Source: Veillonella sp. 3891
GTDB lineage: Bacteria; Bacillota; Negativicutes; Veillonellales; Veillonellaceae
DNA length: 64,000 nt
Assembly: GCF_003992315.1 (NCBI RefSeq)
Contig: NZ_RQVE01000005.1
Location: 62,001 to 126,000, forward strand
Reading direction: 5' to 3'
The translations under genes were made by a program, and so were the position numbers. Below are positions 45,328 through 54,515 of this stretch, piece after piece (position 1 is the stretch's first letter; every line of letters begins with the position of its first letter). The notes beneath the pieces are model-generated. The model did not search any database. It saw nothing but the letters and a program-made list of their open reading frames with translations, and was not told the DNA's origin.

Positions 45328-46680
45328 TTACAATCGTTCTACTAATCTTCGGAAATGATCGCCTCTATCTTCAAATCGTGCATACCAATCAAAACTTGCA
45401 CATGCTGGAGACAATAATACTACATCACCTTCTTCTGCAATACGAGCACTTAAGGATACAGCTTCTTCCATAGATTCACAGCGATGAATATGAGGTACCC
45501 CTACTTTTACTGCAGCCTCAGCAAAGCGCTGCGCTGCTTCACCGATAAGAATTAGTTCTTTTACATTGGTTTTTACTAGTTCCATCATATCTTCTAAGTC
45601 GGTCATTTTATCCTTACCACCTGCGATCAACACAAGGGGAGAAGTAAATGACTCTAAGGCTTTAATAGTAGAGTCCGTATTGGTTGCTTTAGAATCGTTA
45701 TAATACGTAACACCATTTAGAGTACGAATCCTTTCTAGGCGATGTGCCACACCATGGAATTTTGCAATAGCTTGATAGATATCTTCTACAGGCACACCCA
45801 ATGCGTAGGTTAGGGCAATAACACTCAAAATATTTTCAATATTGTGAGACCCTGGAATGTGGATATCTTTTGTCGTAATCACTGGCACTGAGTTACCATG
45901 CATCACTGCATAGCATGTATTGTTTTCAAAATACGCTCCATCTGTGACAGGTCTCTCTTGACTAATTCCTAACACATGTCCTTTTACTCGTTTTGCCATA
46001 TCCGCCACGATAGGAGAATCAAAGTTTAATACTGTCCAATCTCCTAATTCTTGATTACGGAAAATGTTTTCTTTCGTTTCTTGGTATCGTTCCATTGTTT
46101 TATGACGTAACAAGTGGTCTGGAGTCACATTTAGCAAGATAGCCCCTTTCGTACGGAACTTATCAATACTCTCCAATTGATACGATGAAAGTTCAGCCAC
46201 TAACACACCTGTTTCAGGCACTGCCAAGGCTTGCTCACTAAGAGAATAACCAATATTACCACCTACATAGACATCCCATTTAGCTTCTTTCAGTACTTCT
46301 GCCAATAAAGAGGTGGTAGTAGTTTTACCATTCGTACCTGTCACACCTAAAATAGGAGCTTTTGATACTTCATACGCAATCTCCACTTCTCCTACTACAG
46401 GAATATTTCTTTTTTTCGCCTCTTGAATGATGGGTATCTCTAAAGAAATACCAGGTGATACAACCACTTTCGTAGCCGTATCAAGTAACACAAAATCTTG
46501 TTGCCCTGTAATCACTTCTATATGATTCTCTGCCAAACGCTGGCTTTCAGCTGGATCAAAATCAATTTTTTTATAATCATTAAGCGTCACTGTAGCACCT
46601 AATTTAGCCAATGTGTGGGCCACGCCAATACCACTAAGACCGGCACCCAATACCAATACATGCGAACCTGAATAATCCAT
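45328..46680 (-). CDS. murD: UDP-N-acetylmuramoylalanine--D-glutamate ligase
   Basis: Adds D-Glu to the precursor. It has 450 residues: HVLVLGAGLSGIGVAHTLAKLG, GVTGTNGKTTTTSLLAEVL near 110, NVTPDHLLRHKTMERY near 180, RLERIRTLNGVTYYNDSKATN near 300 and a terminal VVLLSPACASFDWYARFEDRG. I use the ATG at 46680 (AGGTGG site); the GTG three codons upstream lies within that site. Confidence 0.96.
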   Translation of the reverse strand: MDYSGSHVLVLGAGLSGIGVAHTLAKLGATVTLNDYKKIDFDPAESQRLAENHIEVITGQQDFVLLDTATKVVVSPGISLEIPIIQEAKKRNIPVVGEVEIAYEVSKAPILGVTGTNGKTTTTSLLAEVLKEAKWDVYVGGNIGYSLSEQALAVPETGVLVAELSSYQLESIDKFRTKGAILLNVTPDHLLRHKTMERYQETKENIFRNQELGDWTVLNFDSPIVADMAKRVKGHVLGISQERPVTDGAYFENNTCYAVMHGNSVPVITTKDIHIPGSHNIENILSVIALTYALGVPVEDIYQAIAKFHGVAHRLERIRTLNGVTYYNDSKATNTDSTIKALESFTSPLVLIAGGKDKMTDLEDMMELVKTNVKELILIGEAAQRFAEAAVKVGVPHIHRCESMEEAVSLSARIAEEGDVVLLSPACASFDWYARFEDRGDHFRRLVERL

Positions 46681-46741
46681 TCTAACCACCTAACCCTATA
46701 TGCAAGAATAACGGCCCTTACTAGTAGAGCCGTAATCTATA

Positions 46742-47704
46742 TTATTTCATACTTAACAGTGCAATGCCTAACAAAGCCGTTATTAAAGAAACAGCCCAGA
46801 ATACATATACCACTTTTCGCTCACTCCAGCCACCTAATTCAAAGTGATGGTGAATTGGGCTCATACGGAAAATACGAACCCCTCTAGTTTTAAAAGAGGC
46901 TACCTGTAAAATTACAGATAATGCTTCTACTACAAATACAAAGCCTATCACAATTAATAGAAGTTCTGTTTTTGTAGCAATGGCCATCCCCGCAAAAGCA
47001 CCACCTAATGCTAGGGAGCCTGTATCACCCATAAATACTTTCGCCGGATTTGCATTGAAATATAAGAATCCCAAGCAAACTGCACTCACAATGATACCAA
47101 AGAAAGTGACACTTAAGGAACCTACTAATAATCCTACCACTGCAAAAGCCGCTCCTGCAATAGCAGAAATACCAGTTGCCAATCCATCTAAGCCATCTGT
47201 TAAGTTAACAGCATTCGTTGTCCCCAAAATAATGATAAACGCCAACACATAATAGGCGTAACCAAGATCTACAGTGATATCCACTAGAGGAATCCACAAA
47301 GTAGTTGGCAACGCTGCATAGGCAATAGAGATATAACAAAATACGATAGCTAGCACCGCTTGACCTAGTAACTTTTGTTTTGCTGTTAACCCTAAATTAC
47401 GGCGTTTCACAGCTTTAATGAAATCATCACTAAATCCTAATGCACCATGACCTAATGTTAAAAATAATAGCATCCACAATGTTACAGAATAAGGTGGCAC
47501 TATGCAAACTGTTATGACTAAAGCTAGCATCATAAATAAACCACCCATCGTAGGTGTACCCGCTTTAGCTAAATGCGCCTGAGGTCCATCTTCACGAATC
47601 GATTGTTGCGCTTTCAGTCGCTGCAACAGAGGAATCCCTATTTTACCGAATACTAATGTACTTATCAGGGCTAAGCCAAAGGCTACTGCATAGTCCATAT
47701 TCAT
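46742..47704 (-). CDS. mraY: Phospho-N-acetylmuramoyl-pentapeptide-transferase
   Basis: Polytopic membrane enzyme that makes lipid I. It has 320 residues and about ten helices. Conserved pieces are GTPTMGGLFMMLA near 50, LGFSDDFIKAVKRRNLGLTAKQK (DD pair), NAVNLTDGLDGLATG with NxxNLxDGxDGL near 165, FMGDTGSLALGG near 225 and PIHHHFELGGWSE near 280. It lies between murF and murD in the usual order. Confidence 0.97.
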   Translation of the reverse strand: MNMDYAVAFGLALISTLVFGKIGIPLLQRLKAQQSIREDGPQAHLAKAGTPTMGGLFMMLALVITVCIVPPYSVTLWMLLFLTLGHGALGFSDDFIKAVKRRNLGLTAKQKLLGQAVLAIVFCYISIAYAALPTTLWIPLVDITVDLGYAYYVLAFIIILGTTNAVNLTDGLDGLATGISAIAGAAFAVVGLLVGSLSVTFFGIIVSAVCLGFLYFNANPAKVFMGDTGSLALGGAFAGMAIATKTELLLIVIGFVFVVEALSVILQVASFKTRGVRIFRMSPIHHHFELGGWSERKVVYVFWAVSLITALLGIALLSMK

Positions 47705-47721
47705 GTCACATGTCTCCTTAC

Positions 47722-49086
47722 TTATTCATGTCGTTCTTTAAAATCTTCTATAATACGTTCCATTTTAAGACCACGAGACCCTTTCACTAGAATCACATCG
47801 CCGTCTTGTTTTACATCATAGTAGGTATTGGCAATATCAAGATGACTCTTTCCTACATAGACATAAGGAACACCTGCTTGTTTCGCCACAGAAGCAGTTA
47901 TCTTCATCATATCACCAAAGGTAAATACCATATCATACTGTTCTTCGCCGAGAATCTTGCCAATCTCCTTATGAGCTGCTTTAGAATGGTCACCTAACTC
48001 TAACATATCTCCTAGCATAGCAATTTTACGAGTCCCTTGCAACTGTCCCATAGCACGAATGGACTCTGCCATACTACTGGGATTGGCATTATAGGCATCG
48101 TTCAAAACTGTGAAAGTTGGAAATGCTACAATCTCTTGTCGCATAGGAATCCCTGGAAACTCCTTAAAAGCCTCCACAATTTCTACATTTGGTACACCTA
48201 AAATAGTACCCACTGCAATAGCAGATAATGCATCATATACATTGTGAATCCCAATCATGGGCAAAAAGACATTCCAATCACCTGATGTATCATGAACAGT
48301 AAAATTAATCCCTTTTGAGGTATATTCTAATTGAGTCCCTTGTACGTGAGAACCAGCTTGCATACCATAAGTCATAACCTTTGCATCCGTTACCCCTTGC
48401 ATAGGCAATACAAAAGGATCATCATGATTTAATACACCTGCTCCCGTACTTGGTAAGGCTTCAATCAATTCTTGCTTTGCCTTTCCAATATTTTCTTGAG
48501 ACCCTAATAGTTCAATATGGCTAGTGCCTACATTGGTAATAACACCAATTGTAGGTTCCGCAATCTCCGCTAATTCAGCAATTTGACCAAGTCCACGCAT
48601 CCCCATTTCAAGAACGCATACATCATGGTCCTCTGTTAATTGTAATAACATTTTCGGAACGCCGATTTCGTTATTATAGTTCTTCTCTGTTTTGAGCACT
48701 GTAAAAGCTTTTTCTAACACAGCGCTAATCATTTCTTTTGTTGTTGTTTTCCCCGAGGAACCAGTAATGCCAATTACAGGGATGGGAAAGCGTCTACGAT
48801 GATAGGTTGCCAGTTGTTGATACGCTCGTAACGTATCTTCTACTTCAATACAAATTAATCCATCAATGGCTTTTCCACATTTCACCACAGCACCTGTAGC
48901 ACCACGTTCTTTGGCAACTGTTAAGAAGTCGTGACCATCAAATGTCATCCCTTCCAATGCCACAAATAAACCATTTTTTCCAATCGTCCTTGTATCTGTC
49001 GATACATCAGCAAAGGTGCAAGCACTTATTTCTCTACAAGTTCCTTGTGTTGCCTCTAATACTTCTTGCACTGTAAATTGTGCCAT
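47722..49086 (-). CDS. murF: UDP-MurNAc-tripeptide--D-alanyl-D-alanine ligase
   Basis: Adds the D-Ala-D-Ala dipeptide made by Ddl. It has 454 residues: FADVSTDTRTIGKNGLFVALEG, GITGSSGKTTTKEMISAVL near 107, GVITNVGTSHIELLGSQENI near 180, LNDAYNANPSSMAESIRAM near 330 and LGDMLELGDHSKAAHKEIG. The start lies one base after the murE stop. Confidence 0.96.
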   Translation of the reverse strand: MAQFTVQEVLEATQGTCREISACTFADVSTDTRTIGKNGLFVALEGMTFDGHDFLTVAKERGATGAVVKCGKAIDGLICIEVEDTLRAYQQLATYHRRRFPIPVIGITGSSGKTTTKEMISAVLEKAFTVLKTEKNYNNEIGVPKMLLQLTEDHDVCVLEMGMRGLGQIAELAEIAEPTIGVITNVGTSHIELLGSQENIGKAKQELIEALPSTGAGVLNHDDPFVLPMQGVTDAKVMTYGMQAGSHVQGTQLEYTSKGINFTVHDTSGDWNVFLPMIGIHNVYDALSAIAVGTILGVPNVEIVEAFKEFPGIPMRQEIVAFPTFTVLNDAYNANPSSMAESIRAMGQLQGTRKIAMLGDMLELGDHSKAAHKEIGKILGEEQYDMVFTFGDMMKITASVAKQAGVPYVYVGKSHLDIANTYYDVKQDGDVILVKGSRGLKMERIIEDFKERHE

Positions 49087-49087
49087 A

Positions 49088-50572
49088 TTATCTCTCCTTC
49101 AAGGCTTCTCTTGCCACTTCACGATCATCAAAGTGGATCGTTTCCTCTTTTAAAATTTGATAATCTTCATGACCTTTACCAGCAATGATAACTACATCTC
49201 CTGTAGTTGCCTCTTTGATTGCCTTATGAATCGCTTCACGACGGTCTACGATGACTTCATAAGTGACACCATCATGTAAACCTTCTTTCACACCTACCTC
49301 TACATCTTTTACGATTTGTACAGGATCTTCTGTACGAGGATTATCGGATGTCACAAATACGCGATCTCCAAGTTGCGCTGCAATACGTCCCATAATTGGG
49401 CGTTTTGTAGCATCTCGATCTCCACCACAGCCAAAGACCACTAAGATGCGATTTTCTACAATTTTCTTCGCTGTTTGTAGTATATTTTCTAATCCATCTG
49501 GTGTATGAGCATAATCTACAACGACTGCAAAATCTTGCCCTTCTTCGATTAATTCAAATCGACCTGGCACAGCTGTAAAAGTAGATAATGCTTTTACAAT
49601 CTGATCCATTGTCAATCCTTCATACAAGGCAGCTCCTACGGCAGCCAAGGTATTATACACATTAAACATACCTGCAATTTTCGTAGAAATTGGGTACATT
49701 TTTCCATCATAGGATAAAGTGAATTGCGATGATTTAGCAGTAATTGCTAAATCGGAAGCATTCATTGTACCTTTGCCTTCTGTACTGTATGTAATCATAG
49801 GTGCTGTTGTCACATCTACAATGGCTTGACCATAGGCATCATCTACATTAATAACAGCACCTTTACCTTCTTTCATCTGATAGGAGGCACTGACTTGTTT
49901 AAATAGCTTAGCTTTTGCCGCTAAATAATTATCGAATGTCTTATGAAAATCCAAATGATCTTGCGTTAAATTAGTAAATACAGCCGTATCATATTCTACA
50001 CCTGCAGTACGTCCTAGTGCTAGGGCATGAGATGACACTTCCATAATACAATGTGTTACACCAGCATCCACCATTTGTTGCAAAATTTGCTGCAAATCTG
50101 CTACGTCTGGTGTGGTATTGTGAATTGGGTACGATTGGTCATCAATCAAAATATGTACAGTCCCAATTATCCCCACTGTGTAGCCTTGGGAGCGCAACAT
50201 ATGACCAATAATATGAGTCGTTGTAGTTTTACCATTTGTTCCTGTTACACCAATCATACGCATTTTAGAAGCTGGATAATCATAGAAAAATGGTACAGCA
50301 TCTTGCAAGGCTTGTCTTGTATCATCCACATAGAGAACTGCTACATGTTCTGGCACGGTCACAGGTTTCGATGCAATAATCGCTACCGCACCATCTTCCA
50401 CTGCTTTTTCAACAAAGTTATGCGCATCCACTGTGGCGCCAACTAAACAGATAAATAAACTACCTTCTTGTACTGTTCTAGAGTCAGCTGTAATATGGCT
50501 AACAACGGATGTCAAAGGGCCTTCTACCTTCGTAGGAGATACAACTTTTACAATTTCTTCCACTTGTTTCAT
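49088..50572 (-). CDS. murE: UDP-MurNAc-L-alanyl-D-glutamate--diaminopimelate ligase
   Basis: Adds the third residue of the stem peptide. It has 494 residues: ITADSRTVQEGSLFICLVGATVDAHNF, GVTGTNGKTTTTHIIGHML near 110, TNLTQDHLDFHKTFDNYLAAK near 205 and FGCGGDRDATKRPIMG near 380. The substrate-specific motif is SDNPRTEDP near 405; DNPR is the form that selects meso-diaminopimelate, as expected for a Veillonella-type wall. Start at 50572 behind GGAGGA. It lies downstream of ftsL with no ftsI between. Confidence 0.96.
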   Translation of the reverse strand: MKQVEEIVKVVSPTKVEGPLTSVVSHITADSRTVQEGSLFICLVGATVDAHNFVEKAVEDGAVAIIASKPVTVPEHVAVLYVDDTRQALQDAVPFFYDYPASKMRMIGVTGTNGKTTTTHIIGHMLRSQGYTVGIIGTVHILIDDQSYPIHNTTPDVADLQQILQQMVDAGVTHCIMEVSSHALALGRTAGVEYDTAVFTNLTQDHLDFHKTFDNYLAAKAKLFKQVSASYQMKEGKGAVINVDDAYGQAIVDVTTAPMITYSTEGKGTMNASDLAITAKSSQFTLSYDGKMYPISTKIAGMFNVYNTLAAVGAALYEGLTMDQIVKALSTFTAVPGRFELIEEGQDFAVVVDYAHTPDGLENILQTAKKIVENRILVVFGCGGDRDATKRPIMGRIAAQLGDRVFVTSDNPRTEDPVQIVKDVEVGVKEGLHDGVTYEVIVDRREAIHKAIKEATTGDVVIIAGKGHEDYQILKEETIHFDDREVAREALKER

Positions 50573-50620
50573 AATGATTCCTCCAATCATAGAGAAAGCA
50601 GCCCAAAAGGACTGCCTTCA

Positions 50621-51028
50621 TCATTCTCTAATATCCTTTTTCATCGTCACATTGCGTTCTTCTACTGTATTTTTAGTAGTGTAAACGAAATTATCTGGTA
50701 ACACCATGCCAAGTTTTTGTTGCGCTATTTTTTGAATGCGCGTAGGAGATCTTAATTCTGCTAAGCCTAAATTATATTCATAATTAGTACGATTTTCTAA
50801 TACGATTTGTTCCTGTAAATTGACTGTTTCTTTCCGTGCATTTTCAGTGACACCTGTTAAGAGCAAGCAAGTCATACCTAACACCATCGCCACTAGTACA
50901 GTTAACAAACACTGACGCATATCTGGGGTCAAATCCCAAATGAACGCTTGTGTTTTTACTTTCTTTCTTCTGACGGGCTCTACATAAGGCGCTGATTGCT
51001 CCCAATACGCAGCCTTTCGTACTAACAT
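50621..51028 (-). CDS. ftsL: FtsL-like cell division protein
   Basis: A 135-residue bitopic membrane protein: a basic cytoplasmic tail (VRRKKVKTQAF), one helix (residues ~45-65: CLLTVLVAMVLGMTCLLLTG) and a short coiled coil (NLQEQIVLENRTNYEYNLGL). ELRSPTRIQKIAQQKLGMVLP follows, the typical FtsL/septum-initiator ending. Its position after rsmH supports FtsL. ATG at 51028 behind GGAGGA. Confidence 0.85.
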   Translation of the reverse strand: MLVRKAAYWEQSAPYVEPVRRKKVKTQAFIWDLTPDMRQCLLTVLVAMVLGMTCLLLTGVTENARKETVNLQEQIVLENRTNYEYNLGLAELRSPTRIQKIAQQKLGMVLPDNFVYTTKNTVEERNVTMKKDIRE

Positions 51029-51043
51029 AACGATTCCTCCCAA

Positions 51044-51976
51044 CTATAATTTCACGGCTACCCTCAACTTGGCACTACGGGACCGTGGATTCTCTTCTAC
51101 TTCTTTTTTACTTGGCTCTATAGCCTTATTTTTCGCTTTTACAACGGGTACATGATGGCACACACACACCGGTAAATTCGGTGGACATGTACATCCCTGT
51201 GCTAACTCTTTGAAAGTTTGCTTTGTAATTCTATCCTCTAAGGAATGGAACGTAATCACTGCAATTCTTCCACCTGGCTGTAACATAGATACAGCATCCA
51301 CAAACGCATCATGCAATATTTGAAGTTCCTGATTCACTTCTATACGAAGTGCTTGGAATGTTCGTTTTGCTGGATGTGGTCCATCTTGTCTAGCCTTTGC
51401 AGGAATGGCACGTTTAATGATATCCACCAACTGAAAGGTGCTAACTATAGGTGCTTTTTCTCTAGCTTCTAGAATGAATTGAACAATTCGTTTAGCCCAT
51501 CGTTCTTCACCATAGTCCCAGATAATACGATATAAGTCTTCACTAGAATAGGTATTCACGATAGTTTCTGCCGTTAAAGCTCCTGTTTGATTCATACGCA
51601 TATCCAAGGGACCATCTTGCATATAGGAAAAGCCTCGATCTGCTGTATCCAGTTGATGACTCGATACACCTAAGTCAAAAACGAATCCATCGACTTCAAA
51701 AATACCTGCCTCGTGTAATGCTTGTTTTAAGTTAGAAAAATTAGTTTTGATGACTTTCACCTGGCAAGTTAAATCAGATAATCGCTGAGATGCTGCCTCT
51801 AATGCCGCTACGTCTTGATCTAAACCAATCATCATACCTTCTGAAGATAATCGTTCACCGATAGCATGGGAATGTCCCCCACCACCTAATGTACAGTCCA
51901 CATAGGTTCCATTTGGTTTAATCGCCAATCCGTCTAGCGTTTCATTGAGTAATACACTCACATGATGAAAGTTCAT
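51044..51976 (-). CDS. rsmH: 16S rRNA (cytosine-1402-N4)-methyltransferase
   Basis: SAM-dependent methyltransferase MraW/RsmH. It has 310 residues: HHVSVLLNETLDGLAIKPNG, YVDCTLGGGGHSHAIGERL near 27, GLDQDVAALEAASQRL, GFVFDLGVSSHQLDTADRGFSY near 105, and HPAKRTFQALRIEVNQELQ near 200. It follows mraZ by 10 bases. Confidence 0.97.
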   Translation of the reverse strand: MNFHHVSVLLNETLDGLAIKPNGTYVDCTLGGGGHSHAIGERLSSEGMMIGLDQDVAALEAASQRLSDLTCQVKVIKTNFSNLKQALHEAGIFEVDGFVFDLGVSSHQLDTADRGFSYMQDGPLDMRMNQTGALTAETIVNTYSSEDLYRIIWDYGEERWAKRIVQFILEAREKAPIVSTFQLVDIIKRAIPAKARQDGPHPAKRTFQALRIEVNQELQILHDAFVDAVSMLQPGGRIAVITFHSLEDRITKQTFKELAQGCTCPPNLPVCVCHHVPVVKAKNKAIEPSKKEVEENPRSRSAKLRVAVKL

Positions 51977-51986
51977 AATTCCTCAC

Positions 51987-52424
51987 TTAAAATCCAATAT
52001 CATCCAAATCAAGTTCTTCTGCCATAGCCTCAATATTGCCGTAAATTTCGTTGTTATAAGCTTCCCAACGAGTTTTACTCCAAATCTCGATGCGTTCACC
52101 ATTACCAACTACAACCACGTCTTTTTTCAACTCACCGTGGGCACGAAGATTACTCGGTATCAACACACGGCCTTGTTTATCAAACTCAAGGTCTGCTGCA
52201 CCACCTACAAAAAACCGTACTAAACTACGTTGGTTCGCTTTATTGGAGCTTTTAGAACTTAATTTTTTTGCTAGCTCTTCAAACTTTTCTTGGGTATAAA
52301 TGGCTAAGGTATTGTCAAAATATCGTGTTACAACACAGCTGTCCCCCAGTTGTTCACGCATTTTGGCAGGAATGATCATGCGCCCTTTACTATCGATTGT
52401 ATGTGAAAATTCACCTTTAAACAT
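51987..52424 (-). CDS. mraZ: Transcriptional regulator MraZ
   Basis: An AbrB-like DNA-binding protein that represses its own dcw operon. It has 145 residues with two repeats of the fold (SHTIDSKGRMIIPAKMREQL; LEFDKQGRVLIPSNLRAHG). It is the first gene of the cluster, with an AAGGAGGTG site. Its binding repeats lie over the promoter just upstream. Confidence 0.96.
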   Translation of the reverse strand: MFKGEFSHTIDSKGRMIIPAKMREQLGDSCVVTRYFDNTLAIYTQEKFEELAKKLSSKSSNKANQRSLVRFFVGGAADLEFDKQGRVLIPSNLRAHGELKKDVVVVGNGERIEIWSKTRWEAYNNEIYGNIEAMAEELDLDDIGF

Positions 52425-52464
52425 AGCAAGGACACCTCCTTTTCTCTCACCTATTTGCCCTATT

Positions 52465-52509
52465 TACCACTATATGGTAAATTTTACCACAATTCCCCAC
52501 TTTTCACAA
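52465..52509 (-). promoter_or_regulatory. mraZ/dcw promoter with MraZ boxes
   Basis: Minus strand: -35 TTGTGA (52504-52509), 17-base spacer, -10 TAAAAT (52481-52486). Boxes GTGGGG (52495-52500), GTGGTA (52485-52490) and GTGGTA (52465-52470) recur at 10- and 20-base steps, one helical turn, as known for MraZ operators. The last box is part of an inverted repeat TTTACCA / TGGTAAA. Confidence 0.75.
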
Positions 52510-52644
52510 CAAAATAACCACCCATTTTATAGATATTTATACACTTTTTTCCTACAATTTGTTAATAGCGAACACTTATTTAAATATTTATGTATATGTT
52601 CGTATATTAAGCGTAAAATCGAATATTTTTAGCTGTACAGAATA

Positions 52645-52660
52645 GTGGGAAAAAGTGGGG
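52645..52660 (+). promoter_or_regulatory. Distal MraZ-box pair in opposite orientation
   Basis: GTGGGA (52645-52650) and GTGGGG (52655-52660) are spaced 10 bases apart on plus, about 150 bases upstream of the mraZ promoter boxes. Apart from these boxes and the terminator after the aminotransferase, the gap 52510-52862 is AT-rich and holds no gene that I can support. Confidence 0.45.
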
Positions 52661-52778
52661 AAGTTTTTCTATTTTTCCTCATTTTTAACTTTACCAACAA
52701 TATCACGAGGCATCTATATCCTAAATAAATGAGACTATGAACACCATTAAAACATATATAAACACCAAGTGGAAAATA

Positions 52779-52817
52779 AAAAAGATAGCCGAATCATAGA
52801 TTCAGCTATCTTTTTTT
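52779..52817 (-). terminator. Terminator after the aminotransferase gene (possibly bidirectional)
   Basis: A hairpin GATAGC-GAATC / GATTC-GCTATC is flanked by A and T runs on both sides, so it can work on either strand. It lies about 50 bases after the aminotransferase stop. Confidence 0.8.
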
Positions 52818-52862
52818 CACCGCTATAATAACTATTCAATTGTCTCTATCTTTTCTCTGTTT

Positions 52863-54107
52863 TTATAATTGACCCACTCGTTTCATTGCATCATAAATTC
52901 TCTGTGCCAATCCAGTAATTTGTCGTTTTGGAATCGAGCATACAGCAATACGAACACCACCAGATACAGGAATTAAAAACACATTTTCTTTCTTCAATTC
53001 ATCTGCCAAGGCCTTTGGATTATCGCTTGGAATTGTTGCAAAGAAACCACCCATATATGGCAACATTGGTAAGCCGATTGCTTTCCCTTCACATTCCAAG
53101 ATACCTGCCCGTTCTTCTACAAGACGAGAGTAACAATTACGTTCTTCTTCATAGCATTTTAATTTTTCAGGATCAAGCACAATATTGGCCACTGTACGCA
53201 TCGCCGGTCGATTAATATTAGACCAAGTACCACGGGATGTCATTTGATTAATATCAAAAAACTCTTGTGCCACTTCTTTATCAGAAGTAATACCCAACAT
53301 ACAGCCAACACGTTGACCGTACATAGTAAAACCTTTAGAGATACTATAACATACTACTGTCAAAATATCTTTTGACAAATGTTCAAATTTTTTAAAGAAT
53401 CGGCGCACCTCTTCTTTAGGTCCAGAGAAATCAATATACGCAGCATCAACTCCAATAATCACTTTGTTTCTTCCTGCACTTACTAAACGATTCGCAAGCT
53501 CTAATACTTTATCCCAATCGCTGTCACATAGAGAGAAACCTGTTGGATTATTACCAGGTGTATTAAAAATAACTAAAATATTCTCTTGTTTCTTAGCTAT
53601 ATCTAATACTAGGGATTCTAACGCCTCAAAGTTGAACTCATAGTTCTCATTGAATAGAGAGTAAGTAAGTAAATCGCGTCCATTATCATGGCATATTTGT
53701 TTGTACGCACCCCAATACCAATCTGCAGTGATTACCGTATCACCCAACTCTGTATAATTGTGAACTAAATGATGAATCCCACCGGTACCACCAGCTGTGG
53801 CTATTCCTTCAATATAGGCATCAGGTCTAGATTGTCCGAAGCATTCTTGTTTACATGCTTCCACAAACTCTTTTAATCCCTCAATCGGTGCATATGCAAC
53901 ATATTCATTACGTGGCAAATTACGGAACTCATCTTCTACCACTTTTAAGAAAACAATATCACCATTTTCATCTAGGATAGATCCGACAGTTCCATTTAAC
54001 ACGTTTTCTTTGCCATATTGTCTTACTGCCTCTTGGGCTTGTGAGTTAGTTGCAAAGATCACATCATTTGCTTTTTTCCCACGCGCTTGTTTTGCTGCCA
54101 TACTCAT
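52863..54107 (-). CDS. Class I/II PLP-dependent aminotransferase
   Basis: A 414-residue fold-type I enzyme. IATAGGTGGIHHLVHNY binds the cofactor phosphate near residue 100. Then come VIFNTPGNNPTGFSLCDSDW near 195, GVDAAYIDFSGPKEE (Asp that contacts the pyridine) and CYSISKGFTMYGQRVG with the PLP Lys near 255. SGGVRIAVCSIP carries the Arg that binds substrate carboxylate. It resembles aromatic or aspartate aminotransferases, but the substrate is not clear. ATG at 54107 follows AGGAAGG. It is a single gene between dcw and liv. Confidence 0.85.
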   Translation of the reverse strand: MSMAAKQARGKKANDVIFATNSQAQEAVRQYGKENVLNGTVGSILDENGDIVFLKVVEDEFRNLPRNEYVAYAPIEGLKEFVEACKQECFGQSRPDAYIEGIATAGGTGGIHHLVHNYTELGDTVITADWYWGAYKQICHDNGRDLLTYSLFNENYEFNFEALESLVLDIAKKQENILVIFNTPGNNPTGFSLCDSDWDKVLELANRLVSAGRNKVIIGVDAAYIDFSGPKEEVRRFFKKFEHLSKDILTVVCYSISKGFTMYGQRVGCMLGITSDKEVAQEFFDINQMTSRGTWSNINRPAMRTVANIVLDPEKLKCYEEERNCYSRLVEERAGILECEGKAIGLPMLPYMGGFFATIPSDNPKALADELKKENVFLIPVSGGVRIAVCSIPKRQITGLAQRIYDAMKRVGQL

Positions 54108-54375
54108 AGTAAACACCTTCCTATAGTAGTTATATATTTATACTTATATTATTAGTTTACAAGAAAAATGGTTCTCCTACAAGACATGCAGCTTATGTAT
54201 ACACAATAGTTTTTTCTACTATTCAACTTCTTTATATTTTGATAAATATCTCCTGTCCCCACATCTAGTATATAACGGTGTATATATGCGTTTATATAAC
54301 TTTTTCTGTATATTTTTATGATATCATATACGCTGATTTCTCTTTGTAACAACTATGCATTCAAAATAGAGAAAA

Positions 54376-54416
54376 CAAAAAGCAGATACACAACCACAAT
54401 GGATTGTATATCTGCT
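54376..54416 (-). terminator. Rho-independent terminator after livF
   Basis: On minus AGCAGATATACAA / TTGTGTATCTGCT runs into TTTTTGTTTTC. The remainder of the gap 54108-54515 is very AT-rich; I see no supported gene there. Confidence 0.8.
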
Positions 54417-54515
54417 ATCTTTATATACTTACCTGTTAAAGGCAATGCACCTATGTTAAATTCTATATATATCTATATATATTTCTCTAGAATATTCAAG
54501 ATAAAAATTAGGAAA

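Noticed and set aside
54152-54352. 66-codon minus-strand frame upstream of the aminotransferase
   Set aside because: It is AT-rich, biased to Ile/Tyr/Lys as random frames are here, and has no ribosome site or recognisable domain.
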